NCBI GenBank assembly: GCA_046296415.1
Contig: JBKBLN010000001.1
Location: 1,054,001-1,118,000, forward strand
DNA from: CAYNRA01 sp046296415
GTDB lineage: Bacteria; Bacteroidota; Bacteroidia; Cytophagales; Spirosomataceae
Reading direction: 5' to 3'
Length of the DNA stretch: 64,000 nt
The notes below the pieces were generated by a model that did not search any database, was not told the DNA's origin, and worked only from the letters and a program-made list of their open reading frames with translations. Made by a program: the position numbers and the translations under genes. Below, piece by piece: positions 1-8,167 of the stretch; position 1 is the stretch's first letter; each line of letters starts with the position of its first letter.

Positions 1-597
1 TTTATGGTAGAGAATGTCCGTACCGCTCGTCGGTTTTTGGCTGGCCTTAAAAAAGGAATTGTGATTGATGAACTTTCTTTTTTTGTTTTGGATAAGGATA
101 CCCCTTCACAGGAAGTAAAGTCTTTTTTAATGTCACAGTCTGGGCGCGTTGGTGTGATGTCAGAAGCTGGTTGCCCGGGCATTGCCGATCCAGGATCCTT
201 GGCTGTACGGTGGGCACATGATTTAGGTTGGCAGGTGAAACCGCTAGTCGGTCCTACGTCCATAGCTTTGGGGTTGATGGCCTCTGGAATGTCAGGTCAA
301 TCGTTCTCATTTCATGGGTATCTACCCATCGATGCTCGTGAGCGATCGATGAAATTGAAGTCTATGATCCAATCCGTTCAAAAAGGAAATCAAACCCAAA
401 TTTTTATCGAAACTCCCTATCGAAATCACGCACTTTTGTCGGCTTTAATCGCTGAGGTTCCTGGAAATCTTCGATTGTGCGTCGGATGTCATTTGACAGG
501 AAAAAATGAATGGATATGGTCAGGTCCCGTGTCAGAGTGGAAATTGAAAAAATTGCCTGATGGGAAGTGGCCAGCGATATTCTTATTGGGACAATAA
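1..597 (+). CDS. SAM-dependent methyltransferase, RsmI-like, 5' end cut by window
   Basis: This is the C-terminal 198 residues of a tetrapyrrole-methylase-fold, S-adenosylmethionine-dependent methyltransferase of the RsmI type; in E. coli RsmI methylates 16S rRNA C1402. Visible motifs are SEAGCPGIADPG (residues about 53-64), which is the family hallmark loop, PLVGPTS near 80, and FIETPYRN near 134. The frame stays open to base 1 and the first glycine-rich strand of the fold is missing, so the true start lies outside the window and the methionine at base 4 is internal. Many Bacteroidota carry such a short RsmI relative of about 230 residues, whose own substrate is not established. It ends against the terminator of the convergent FKBP gene. 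The family call is firm; an exact RsmI role is less sure. Confidence 0.85.
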   Translation, partial: FMVENVRTARRFLAGLKKGIVIDELSFFVLDKDTPSQEVKSFLMSQSGRVGVMSEAGCPGIADPGSLAVRWAHDLGWQVKPLVGPTSIALGLMASGMSGQSFSFHGYLPIDARERSMKLKSMIQSVQKGNQTQIFIETPYRNHALLSALIAEVPGNLRLCVGCHLTGKNEWIWSGPVSEWKLKKLPDGKWPAIFLLGQ

Positions 598-602
598 AAA
601 AA

Positions 603-627
603 GCGGTCAAATGATGCATTTGACCGC
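603..627 (-). terminator. intrinsic terminator of the FKBP gene
   Basis: A perfect 10-bp stem (603-612 with 618-627) around a 5-base loop is followed on the minus strand by a run of seven T (bases 596-602). It lies 25 bases past the FKBP stop codon and abuts the stop of the convergent methyltransferase. Confidence 0.85.
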
Positions 628-652
628 CTTGCTCGAGATGATTGATCGGTTG

Positions 653-1072
653 TTATTGGATTTCAATAAGTTCCAAATCAAAATTTAATGCTTGGCCTGC
701 CAAGGGATGATTGGCATCCAATAAAACGGTAGTTTCAGTTACTTCCCGGATAATCACTGGAACGGTTTGTTGACCATTGTGCATGTGCAAAGTCTCGCCC
801 ACCTGTAAAGGAATATCTGCGGGAATTTCCGACCGGTTAAAAGGGAAAACCATGTCCGGATTCGCCTCTCCATAGGCTTCATCTACCGGAATATGTATGG
901 TTTTTTTCTCTCCAATTTGCATTCCCATAACTCCATCATCAAACCCTTTGATGACCATTCCGGAGCCTGCTTGAAATTCCAATGGATCTCTTCCTTCCGA
1001 AGAATCAAATAAAGTACCATCTGTAAGTGTACCGCGGTAATGGACCCGAACGGTATCGCCAGCCTTAACCAT
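653..1072 (-). CDS. FKBP-type peptidyl-prolyl cis-trans isomerase, SlyD-like
   Basis: The 139-residue protein is a cytoplasmic peptidyl-prolyl isomerase and chaperone of the SlyD/FkpB branch. The FKBP fold is split by an insert-in-flap domain: the N-terminal half has VHYRGTLTDGTLFDSS and the core motif VIKGFDDGVMGM near residue 43, the flap domain spans about 70-120, and the last FKBP strand is at the C terminus. There is no His/Cys-rich metal-binding tail as in E. coli SlyD. I start at the ATG giving MVKAGDTV, since family members begin there; the longer open frame upstream adds a hydrophobic stretch with no family match. It follows proS by 61 bases on the same strand and may be cotranscribed with it. 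Confidence 0.93.
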   Translation of the reverse strand: MVKAGDTVRVHYRGTLTDGTLFDSSEGRDPLEFQAGSGMVIKGFDDGVMGMQIGEKKTIHIPVDEAYGEANPDMVFPFNRSEIPADIPLQVGETLHMHNGQQTVPVIIREVTETTVLLDANHPLAGQALNFDLELIEIQ

Positions 1073-1133
1073 AAACCAAATTGTTTTTAAAAATGAATAA
1101 AAGAGGGGAATGAACCCCAAACTCTACAGCCGA

Positions 1134-2606
1134 TTAATACGAACGGGCAAAAAGTACACGACGTGAGGATGGCTTTCCTGTTAACACACAAGTACCTTCT
1201 TCCAGTTCCGAATCAAATGGAATACATCGGATGGTGGCCTTGGTCAATTCCTTGATTTTATCTTCTGTTTCAGGGGTTCCATCCCAATGGGCCATGATGA
1301 ATTTTCCTTCCTCCAAAGCTGGCTCAAAGTCTTCCCAACGGTCCACGCGGACAGTCCGATCTTGCCGGAATTGAAATGCCTTTTGATAAATCGAAGTCTG
1401 GATATCAGCCAATAAGTGTTCAATGTAATCCTCAATACCATCCAAGGGTTGGACCTCCTTGGTTAATAGATCTCTTCGTGCCACCTCGACTTGCCCACTT
1501 TCTAAATCCCGCATACCCAATGCCAATCGAACAGGTACGCCCTTTAGCTCATACTCTGCAAATTTCCATCCTGGTCTAGCTTGGTCATCATCATCAAATT
1601 TGACTGAAATTCCTTTGGACTTAAGCACTTGAATGATGGGTTTAACACGCTCGGTGATGGCTTGAAGCTGTTCATCCCCTTTGTAAATAGGTACTATGAC
1701 CACTTGAATTGGCGCTAATTTAGGTGGCAAAACAAGGCCATTGTCATCCGAGTGTGCCATAATTAAGGCGCCCATGAGCCGAGTACTTACGCCCCAAGAG
1801 GTTCCCCAAACATATTCCACTTGCCCAGATTTATCTTGAAATTTAACATCAAATGCTTTAGCAAAATTTTGACCTAGAAAATGAGATGTTCCAGCTTGTA
1901 AAGCCTTTCCGTCTTGCATCATGGCTTCAATACACAGGGTGTCTTCGGCACCTGCAAATCGTTCGTTGGGTGATTTAGCCCCTTTGACAACCGGCAATGC
2001 CATCCATTCTTCAGCAAACTTGGCATATACATCCAACATTTGTTTGGTTTCGTTTTCTGCTTCCTCTTGGGTTGCATGGGCAGTATGCCCTTCTTGCCAA
2101 AGGAATTCGGCCGTCCGCAAAAAAATTCGGGTTCTCATCTCCCATCGTACCACATTGGCCCATTGGTTGAGCAAAATGGGGAGATCACGATACGACTGAA
2201 CCCAGTTTTTATAAGTAGACCAGATCACGGTTTCGGAGGTGGGGCGTACGATTAGTTCTTCCTCCAATTTAGCTTCGGGATCAACAATGACACCTGCACC
2301 ATCGGGATCGTTTTTCAATCGATAATGCGTAACGACGGCACACTCTTTGGCAAAACCCTCCACATGAGATGCTTCTTTTGAAAGGTAAGATTTGGGTATG
2401 AATAGGGGGAAATACGCATTGGAATGACCCGTCTCTTTGAACATGTCATCCAAGGCACGTTGCATTTTTTCCCAAATGGAAAACCCGTAAGGTTTGATCA
2501 CCATACAACCCCGAACAGCTGAATTTTCAGCTAAATCAGCTTTCTTTACCAATTCATTGTACCATTCCGAGTAATTTTCAGCTCGTTTGGTCAATCCCTT
2601 TGCCAT
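1134..2606 (-). CDS. proS: prolyl-tRNA synthetase, archaeal/eukaryote-like type
   Basis: This class II synthetase of 490 residues attaches proline to tRNA-Pro. Class II motif 2 is seen around RWEMRTRIFLRTAEFLWQEG (near residue 160), preceded by RPTSETVIW. The protein is the short type without the editing insertion found in E. coli ProS, and it ends in Arg-Ser-Tyr, as this type does with a C-terminal tyrosine folded towards the active site. Of the four zinc-binding cysteines known in thermophilic members, only two seem present (C461, C473), as is common in Bacteroidota sequences. The start ATG is preceded by a clear -7 box at 2681-2688. It is upstream of the FKBP gene on the same strand. Confidence 0.97.
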   Translation of the reverse strand: MAKGLTKRAENYSEWYNELVKKADLAENSAVRGCMVIKPYGFSIWEKMQRALDDMFKETGHSNAYFPLFIPKSYLSKEASHVEGFAKECAVVTHYRLKNDPDGAGVIVDPEAKLEEELIVRPTSETVIWSTYKNWVQSYRDLPILLNQWANVVRWEMRTRIFLRTAEFLWQEGHTAHATQEEAENETKQMLDVYAKFAEEWMALPVVKGAKSPNERFAGAEDTLCIEAMMQDGKALQAGTSHFLGQNFAKAFDVKFQDKSGQVEYVWGTSWGVSTRLMGALIMAHSDDNGLVLPPKLAPIQVVIVPIYKGDEQLQAITERVKPIIQVLKSKGISVKFDDDDQARPGWKFAEYELKGVPVRLALGMRDLESGQVEVARRDLLTKEVQPLDGIEDYIEHLLADIQTSIYQKAFQFRQDRTVRVDRWEDFEPALEEGKFIMAHWDGTPETEDKIKELTKATIRCIPFDSELEEGTCVLTGKPSSRRVLFARSY

Positions 2607-2680
2607 ATATTTCTGTTAAAGTAGTGTTAATCTGTTTGTAAATAGGACTTTTTTAATTACTTTTATCCTAAACTAGGTTG

Positions 2681-2688
2681 CAAAGATA
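2681..2688 (-). promoter_or_regulatory. Bacteroidota -7 box for proS
   Basis: On the minus strand TATCTTTG matches TAnnTTTG exactly, about 75 bases before the proS start. No good TTTG -33 element is seen at the usual spacing, so this rests on the -7 box alone. Confidence 0.55.
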
Positions 2689-2804
2689 GGTCTTTATCCC
2701 TTGATTTTCTAATCCCGTCGTCACCCAAGTTTTTTTTCAGGTCGAGACAACCTTTTACCTATTTTTTTCGTCTAAGTAAGTAAACCTACTAAATAGAACG
2801 TATC

Positions 2805-4250
2805 ATGAAAAACAATAGAATTCATATGCGCGCAACTCATTTTCTTAGTATATTGGGATTAGTGAGTGTAGGAAGTTGTACAACATTGGCTCCATCCTCG
2901 GGTGAATACGATGATCTGTACGGAAACTCCTCCAGTGTCGTCGTCATCAACAAAAACTATTACGCGGCTCCTAAAAGTGCCATTACGCAAGAGCCGGAAT
3001 ACCGCTCTGACTACGATCGGGCTCCCGCTACATCCCAGCAAGTTGAGCCTACTGAAGAATATTTTTCAGAGGATTATGTAGCGTCTAATGCGCTCCGCCG
3101 CCCTCTTTCTGCGGATCCAGGCTATTCAATGGATTATGCCGATGGATATCGGGAAGGTTGGAACGATCATGCTTGGTCTGCACCTTTTGCATGGAATTCA
3201 CCCCTCAACCAATTCAACTACAATCCTTGGGGCTGGGATATGTTTGGTTTCAACCGTTTTAGCCGTTTTGGTTGGAATAACGTAGGTTGGGGTGGTTTTG
3301 GCCTATCTCCTTGGAATACAGGGTTTGATCCTTTTTGGGGCGGTGTAGCCTTCGGATTTAACTCATGGGGTTGGAGTACATGGAATTCGCCTTGGGGCTG
3401 GAATTCCTTTAACTCACCTTGGGGTTGGAATTCTTGGAATACCGGTTTTGGTTGGAATTCCTTTGGAATGTATCACCCAGGTTGGAATCTTGGATTTAAC
3501 AATGGTTTTGGATGGGGTCGGTGGAATACACCGGTGGTCGTAACCAATATTTACAATGGAGGTGACCGTACCAGAATTACTGATCGCTCCTACGGACCAC
3601 GAGGCGGTGGACGCGGTACTGACCTTGTCAACCCGGTCTACAACCAAAATAATTCCCGGAATGCTCGTGTTGCCTCTACCAATGGAGTACCCACTCGAGG
3701 AGCTGTCAATACCAATGATCGCGCTTATGCGGCCAATCAACGATCTGCCTCCTCAATAGGTGGAACTCGGGCCAGTGGTTCCTATACCAATGCGGGTACA
3801 AGTCGGGCTTCCGCTACCAACGATTACAATTCGTATGGTTCATCTCGCCCCACACGAGCTGCGGCAAGTGATGCGTATTATAGAAGTTCTAGAGAGGGAG
3901 GTGAATCCTTCAATAGCACCCGAAATACCAGTAGCTACGATCGCTCAACGGCTTATGACCGCTCAAGCCGAAGTGCATCAGGAACCAGTTTTTCTCGCTC
4001 AACAGCCACACCTTCCCGGAGCTATTCAGCCCCATCCTCTTCTGGAGGTTCGTATTCTCGAATGGGAAATAGCTCATCGATGGGAAGTAGCTCACGTGCG
4101 AGTAGCTCCTACTCATCTCCATCCTCAAGTTCCATGAACCGAGGGGGATATTCATCAAGTAGCTCATCTAGCTACTCCGGTGGAGGCTCCCGCGGAGGCG
4201 GTGGAGGTAGCGTTTCAAGCGGTGGAGGTGGAAGTCGCGGTCCTCGTTAA
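2805..4250 (+). CDS. low-complexity lipoprotein, W/N/G-rich then S/R/G-rich
   Basis: This 481-residue protein has no function I can assign. It begins with a lipoprotein signal, SILGLVSVGSC with the lipobox cysteine at residue 25, so it is probably anchored in a membrane after export. Residues about 115-245 are a Trp/Asn/Gly/Phe-rich tract made of degenerate units such as SPWGWNSF and NTGFGWNS, repeated at both DNA and protein level. The rest, about 250-481, is rich in Ser, Arg, Tyr and Gly and ends in glycine-serine runs. An ATG eight codons in is an alternative start. It stands alone, with its own terminator at 4277-4316. A surface or envelope structural role would fit, but that is a guess from composition. 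Confidence 0.75.
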   Translation: MKNNRIHMRATHFLSILGLVSVGSCTTLAPSSGEYDDLYGNSSSVVVINKNYYAAPKSAITQEPEYRSDYDRAPATSQQVEPTEEYFSEDYVASNALRRPLSADPGYSMDYADGYREGWNDHAWSAPFAWNSPLNQFNYNPWGWDMFGFNRFSRFGWNNVGWGGFGLSPWNTGFDPFWGGVAFGFNSWGWSTWNSPWGWNSFNSPWGWNSWNTGFGWNSFGMYHPGWNLGFNNGFGWGRWNTPVVVTNIYNGGDRTRITDRSYGPRGGGRGTDLVNPVYNQNNSRNARVASTNGVPTRGAVNTNDRAYAANQRSASSIGGTRASGSYTNAGTSRASATNDYNSYGSSRPTRAAASDAYYRSSREGGESFNSTRNTSSYDRSTAYDRSSRSASGTSFSRSTATPSRSYSAPSSSGGSYSRMGNSSSMGSSSRASSSYSSPSSSSMNRGGYSSSSSSSYSGGGSRGGGGGSVSSGGGGSRGPR

Positions 4251-4276
4251 TTCGTTCATTAAAAAAGAAACATACA

Positions 4277-4316
4277 TACCTCGCTGATTTGATTTATTAG
4301 CGGGGTATATTTTTTC
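4277..4316 (+). terminator. intrinsic terminator after the W/N/G-rich lipoprotein
   Basis: A 9-bp stem with one G-T pair (4277-4285 with 4299-4307) is followed by TATTTTTTCC on the plus strand, 26 bases past the stop codon. Confidence 0.8.
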
Positions 4317-4338
4317 CAATTCATTTCAAATACAAGCG

Positions 4339-5847
4339 ATGAAACGCCCAACCCAACTTGCCCTGGCCGTCATGCTTTGTTCGGCAGGTGCCCAAGCACA
4401 ACTTAACTTAAATGGCCATTTTTACGGCCAAGATGCTTTTCGATATTCCCAAAATCAATCGGCAATGTCTGCTCGCTCTTTAGGTGTAGGAGGAGGTGGC
4501 GCGGCCCTTGGTGGTGATATCTCCAATGCTTTCATGAATCCCGCGGGACTCGGATTTTTCAACCGGAACGAATTTTCCATCTCCCCTATGTTCATCGGTC
4601 AAAATTCAAGTAGTTCCTATCTTGGAAGTACCACCGATCAAACGCAAAATCAAACCCGAATAGGCCAGGCCGCTTTGGTACTGAGCAATCCCGGGATTGG
4701 CACGCGTCGAAAACGTTCAGCTTTTGCTATTGGCTATAATCGATTAGCCGATTTTGGAGGTGACTTCCGGTACCAAGGCACCAACCAACGATCATCCATC
4801 ATCGATTTTTTTGCCCAAAAGGTTACCGAAGAAAACGTGGCTCCTGGTGTTTTGGATTCAGAATTTAATACCAATACTGGACTTGCCGAGACTGCCTCGT
4901 CCATGTATTACCAAGCCTATTTGATCGATCCATTGAACGATAACAATGTCTATGTGGCCTCTGAAACCTCGGCGCCAGTTCAGCAAAATGGGCGAGTACG
5001 ACAAAACGGTGGCATAGGACAGACTACTCTTTCGTATGGAGCAAATTTTGATGATCAACTATATGTTGGTGCTTCTCTCGGACTTCTCCGCCTCAATTAC
5101 ACTAGCTTCTCCGATCATCAAGAACAATTCCCCAATGCCGAGGTACTTCGAGGCTTAACATTTGGAGATGATCTTCAAGTGGCAGGTTCTGGAGTCAATT
5201 TGACCATCGGAGCCATCTATAAGTTTGGAAAAATTGGGCAATTGGGAGTGGATGTTACCACACCTTCATCGATGCGAGTTCGAGAAACATACATTAGTCG
5301 TGTCTCGATTAATCCGGTCCCAGGCGTAATTGATACTCGTTTCACCTCCATTGAAACCATACCAAGTGATTTTGATTATCGTCTGACAACTCCTTGGCGA
5401 GCCAATGTAGGTGGATTGATTTTTCTGCCTAAAAAATTAGGTTTTCTGCATGCCAATGTTGGGTATGTAGGTTATCAAGGACTACGTGTTCAAGACCGAA
5501 ACAGTGAGAATTGGACCAATTTGCAAAATCGACGTATCGAAGACCGATATCAAGATGTTCTTAATGTGCAAGGGGGAGCTGAAGTTCGGATAGGTATTGG
5601 CCGGTTACGTGCCGGATATCAGTACCTTGCCAATGCAGATCGTTTAGGACTGTCGACCACCCAAAATAACATTACACTGGGCGCGGGTATTCGTTCTCAA
5701 AAGTTTTATGCAGATCTTGGTGCAATCCTAGGCCAAACTACCTTTGGGTATACACCTTATGAATTACAAAATGCTGCCGATTTCGCCTCAGTGTCTACCA
5801 ACCGGTCATTTAACCGAATTATGTTTACGTTGGGTTTTAACTTCTAA
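4339..5847 (+). CDS. outer-membrane beta-barrel protein, FadL/PorV-like
   Basis: The 502-residue protein has a signal peptide (cleavage after about residue 20, AGAQAQ) and then alternating short hydrophobic and polar strands ending in a phenylalanine (TLGFNF), typical of an outer-membrane barrel. Near residues 65-80 it has ISNAFMNPAGLGFF, the asparagine-proline-alanine-glycine pattern seen in the N-terminal plug of FadL-family and PorV-like barrels. Such proteins move hydrophobic solutes or serve type IX secretion; neither is shown here. The gene begins 88 bases after the lipoprotein gene but past its terminator, so it is likely a separate unit. The barrel call is firm and the family assignment is moderate. 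Confidence 0.8.
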   Translation: MKRPTQLALAVMLCSAGAQAQLNLNGHFYGQDAFRYSQNQSAMSARSLGVGGGGAALGGDISNAFMNPAGLGFFNRNEFSISPMFIGQNSSSSYLGSTTDQTQNQTRIGQAALVLSNPGIGTRRKRSAFAIGYNRLADFGGDFRYQGTNQRSSIIDFFAQKVTEENVAPGVLDSEFNTNTGLAETASSMYYQAYLIDPLNDNNVYVASETSAPVQQNGRVRQNGGIGQTTLSYGANFDDQLYVGASLGLLRLNYTSFSDHQEQFPNAEVLRGLTFGDDLQVAGSGVNLTIGAIYKFGKIGQLGVDVTTPSSMRVRETYISRVSINPVPGVIDTRFTSIETIPSDFDYRLTTPWRANVGGLIFLPKKLGFLHANVGYVGYQGLRVQDRNSENWTNLQNRRIEDRYQDVLNVQGGAEVRIGIGRLRAGYQYLANADRLGLSTTQNNITLGAGIRSQKFYADLGAILGQTTFGYTPYELQNAADFASVSTNRSFNRIMFTLGFNF

Positions 5848-5861
5848 ATAAAGAGATCATC

Positions 5862-5898
5862 AAAAAAGCCTTTCCATGTGTAACGGAAAGGCTTTTTT
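5862..5898. terminator. bidirectional intrinsic terminator
   Basis: A perfect 14-bp stem (5862-5875 with 5885-5898) carries A and T runs at its ends, so it can stop both the barrel-protein gene and the convergent aroK operon. Confidence 0.9.
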
Positions 5899-5920
5899 GA
5901 TGGACACCCCAGTCAATCGA

Positions 5921-6439
5921 TTACTTTCGTGCAAATTCCGCTTCCAGAATCCATAAAATTGTTTCTGCGTCGGTATCTCCCTCGATGGTGATATCGGCTT
6001 GTCGGTATATATCAATACGACTATTGTAAGTCTCAATTAGACGTTGGCTTACATCAGTATCATCTACATCTAAAAGGGGGCGTGTTCCTCGTTTTGAACT
6101 TTTTACTCGTTCCGCTAGCTTTTCGGGTTTTACATCCAAAAAGACACTCCAGCCATTTTCTTTGATGTATTGCATACCCTCATGAAAACAAGGAGTTCCT
6201 CCCCCAGTGGCAATAATCAATTGGCTTTCAACTGGAATTTTACGCAATTGATCGGCCTCTAATTTACGGAAAGCCTCTTCACCCTCCATTTGGAAGATTT
6301 CTGCTATTTTTTTTCCGGCTGTGGCCTCAATTTTTTGATCTAGGTCAATGAATTCGTAATTCAATAATTTGGCTAATTGTTTACCTAAGGTGCTCTTTCC
6401 TGAGGAAGGCATACCTAGCATAAAAATATTTTTCTTCAT
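5921..6439 (-). CDS. aroK: shikimate kinase
   Basis: This 172-residue cytoplasmic enzyme phosphorylates shikimate at O3 with ATP, the fifth step to chorismate. The P-loop GMPSSGKSTLGKQLA is at residues 8-22, the shikimate-binding DLD motif at about 32-34 (FIDLDQKIE), the GGG substrate-binding motif at about 79-81 (ATGGGTPC), and the lid arginine region at RGTRPLL near 118. Length is normal. It is the last gene of a three-gene run, 24 bases after the BT_3928-family gene. Chorismate supplies p-aminobenzoate to FolP, whose gene is divergent from this operon. Confidence 0.96.
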   Translation of the reverse strand: MKKNIFMLGMPSSGKSTLGKQLAKLLNYEFIDLDQKIEATAGKKIAEIFQMEGEEAFRKLEADQLRKIPVESQLIIATGGGTPCFHEGMQYIKENGWSVFLDVKPEKLAERVKSSKRGTRPLLDVDDTDVSQRLIETYNSRIDIYRQADITIEGDTDAETILWILEAEFARK

Positions 6440-6463
6440 ATGGATTTAAGAACCAAAAATCAA

Positions 6464-7570
6464 TTATGGATTAATTTCAAATGGGATTTGGCGATGACTC
6501 CACTTCTTTACTACCGTTCCTTGTTTTAACTGAAGTATACACGGGTTAGTTCGTGCCATTGTTTTTAAAACTTTTTCATCTATGGTGTAGATTGGAGCAT
6601 TCAGATCATTTTCCCGAAATGCACGGGCCAATTCGTGGGGAACTACAGACGTGATGAACCAAATTTGCACCTCTCCTTTCTTTTTTGAGTTATAGAGTGC
6701 ACGGAGTTCCTCCCAAATTTTTGGAGTGATCGAATCTAATTTTTTAATCGCAATGAATACCTTATCCCCTGTTAAGCTTTCGGTGGTCCAGTCATTTCCA
6801 AGGGTGTCTGAAATACTGTAGTCAGTGATTTTAGGCGTGATTTCTTCTTCATTTAGGGTTATGGACTGCACATATTGGTACCGTGCAGTGTCCATAAGGT
6901 ACTCTTGAGTTGTGATTTGCTTTTTAGAATCTTTTTCTTGAAACGTGTATTCGATTAAAGGTGCAATACCGGTTGGGGCCATTTGATCTGGGATGGATTT
7001 TCCTTTAGCATAGGGAAGGAAATCCAGCGGGGGTAAATAAAGCAAAGCGTAAATACCAATACCGAACCCAACCAAACTAGCTAAAGTTACCAAGGTACCT
7101 GACCAATAAAATCCACGGTAATGTTTTCGAAATAAAAAGATAGGAATGATAAAGATTAAGGAAATGATATCCTTCCAAAAAGAATGCCAGGGTTTAAGTT
7201 TCAAAAAGTCACCAAAACATCCGCAATCCGTGACTTTATTGAAAAAAGCGGAATAGAAGGTCAGAAATGTAAAAAATCCCATCATTCCTAAAACGATCCA
7301 AGCTGTGATTCTCATACGGAAACTAACGAGCAAGGCAAACCCGAGGATGAACTCACTTGCGCAAAAAAGGAGGGATAGACCCTGGGCTGAGTTGGCAAGG
7401 AGGTGAAAGACTGGAGCAAAGAAAGGTACATCTTGTGCAAAGACATCAAAATATTCTTGTAGTTTTAATCCTGTGCCATAAGGATCGACCACTTTGACAA
7501 AACCTGAAAAAATAAACTCCAATCCTACCATGATTCGGGCAAATTGGTAGAAGATCGTCCTTGGACTCAT
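6464..7570 (-). CDS. BT_3928-family membrane protein (DoxX-like plus thioredoxin-like domain)
   Basis: The 368-residue protein has an N-terminal DoxX/MauE-like membrane domain of about four helices (residues 10-180) and a C-terminal soluble domain. The motif TDCGCFGDF between helices resembles the conserved cysteine motif of MauE-type proteins, which hints at redox or disulfide chemistry. The C-terminal half (about 265-368) reads like a thioredoxin fold, including a proline before a final strand, but has no CxxC pair. The ATG at 7570 overlaps the stop of the DUF1599 gene as ATGA, so translation is probably coupled; a longer reading would need a TTG start. The function is unknown. Bacteroidota genomes commonly place it beside DUF1599. 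Confidence 0.85.
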   Translation of the reverse strand: MSPRTIFYQFARIMVGLEFIFSGFVKVVDPYGTGLKLQEYFDVFAQDVPFFAPVFHLLANSAQGLSLLFCASEFILGFALLVSFRMRITAWIVLGMMGFFTFLTFYSAFFNKVTDCGCFGDFLKLKPWHSFWKDIISLIFIIPIFLFRKHYRGFYWSGTLVTLASLVGFGIGIYALLYLPPLDFLPYAKGKSIPDQMAPTGIAPLIEYTFQEKDSKKQITTQEYLMDTARYQYVQSITLNEEEITPKITDYSISDTLGNDWTTESLTGDKVFIAIKKLDSITPKIWEELRALYNSKKKGEVQIWFITSVVPHELARAFRENDLNAPIYTIDEKVLKTMARTNPCILQLKQGTVVKKWSHRQIPFEINP

Positions 7571-8109
7571 TGAGAAGATTGTTTTAATTTGATCAAACAA
7601 AAAACGGCGTAGTTAATAATATCCTGATAACCTGAACGGATACCTTCGGACACTGTAGTTTGCCCTTGGTTATCTTCGATTTGTTTGATTCGAAGTAATT
7701 TCATTAAGATAATGTCTGTCATTGAGCTTACCCGCATGTCGCGCCAAGCCTCTCCATAATCATGGTTTTTATTAAAAAGTAAGTCGGTTACTTCACTTAC
7801 TTCTTGATCATACCAATCGATTAATGTGAGTAGGTCAATGTCATCGGGCAGGGTAGGCTGGCTGGATAAAATGAGGGCCATCACAGCGTAATTAATGATG
7901 CCGATGAATTCTGGAACTTCGCCCTCTTGCACCTTAGCAAATCCATTGGTTTGGAGGGTCCGAATACGCTGTGCCTTAATAAAAATTTGATCTGTGATGC
8001 TGGGAAGGCGTAAAATACGCCAGGATGTACCGTAATCCTGGTTTTTTTTGGCAAAAAGTTCTTTGCAATCGTTTATGATGGCCCGGTATTCGGAGAGGGT
8101 TTGTTGCAT
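7567..8109 (-). CDS. DUF1599 protein with two tandem DUF1599 units
   Basis: This 180-residue protein of unknown function consists of two copies of one unit. The first, about residues 14-85, has KNQDYGTSWR, SITDQI and IINYAVMALI; the second, about 105-178, has KNHDYGEAWR, SMTDII and IINYAVFCLI. Shared residues are Lys-Asn-x-Asp-Tyr-Gly, Trp-Arg, Thr-Asp and Ile-Ile-Asn-Tyr-Ala-Val. DUF1599 has been linked in the literature to nucleotide-modification contexts, but no reaction is shown here. I use the ATG at 8109; the frame extends to a TTG 15 bases upstream. It is the first gene of the operon leading to aroK and has a good promoter at 8135-8163. Confidence 0.88.
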   Translation of the reverse strand: MQQTLSEYRAIINDCKELFAKKNQDYGTSWRILRLPSITDQIFIKAQRIRTLQTNGFAKVQEGEVPEFIGIINYAVMALILSSQPTLPDDIDLLTLIDWYDQEVSEVTDLLFNKNHDYGEAWRDMRVSSMTDIILMKLLRIKQIEDNQGQTTVSEGIRSGYQDIINYAVFCLIKLKQSSQ

Positions 8110-8134
8110 GCCTAGGGAATCCAAATCAAAAAAT

Positions 8135-8163
8135 CAAAAGTATCTTTGTATCAAGAAGACAAA
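8135..8163 (-). promoter_or_regulatory. promoter of the DUF1599-BT_3928-aroK operon
   Basis: The minus strand has TACTTTTG (8135-8142), an exact TAnnTTTG -7 box, and TTTG (8160-8163) 17 bases upstream, within the 17-23 range of Bacteroidota promoters. It overlaps the folP -7 box by two bases. Confidence 0.7.
8141..8148 (+). promoter_or_regulatory. Bacteroidota -7 box for folP
   Basis: TATCTTTG matches TAnnTTTG exactly, 19 bases before the folP ATG. No clear -33 element lies upstream. It shares bases 8141-8142 with the divergent operon's -7 box. Confidence 0.6.
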
Positions 8164-8167
8164 AATA

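Noticed and set aside
1092..1125. Small GGGG/CCCC hairpin between proS and the FKBP gene as a terminator
   Set aside because: The stem is only 4 bp before a bulge and the T run is broken. Both genes may be cotranscribed, so I do not call it.
3300..3530. Repeated DNA units as a possible CRISPR or satellite array
   Set aside because: The repeats are in frame within one open reading frame, degenerate and without spacers. They encode the W/N/G-rich tract.
3910..4167. Open frames antisense to, or in other frames of, the low-complexity lipoprotein gene
   Set aside because: They arise from the biased serine and glycine codons of the real gene and have no start signals or family match.
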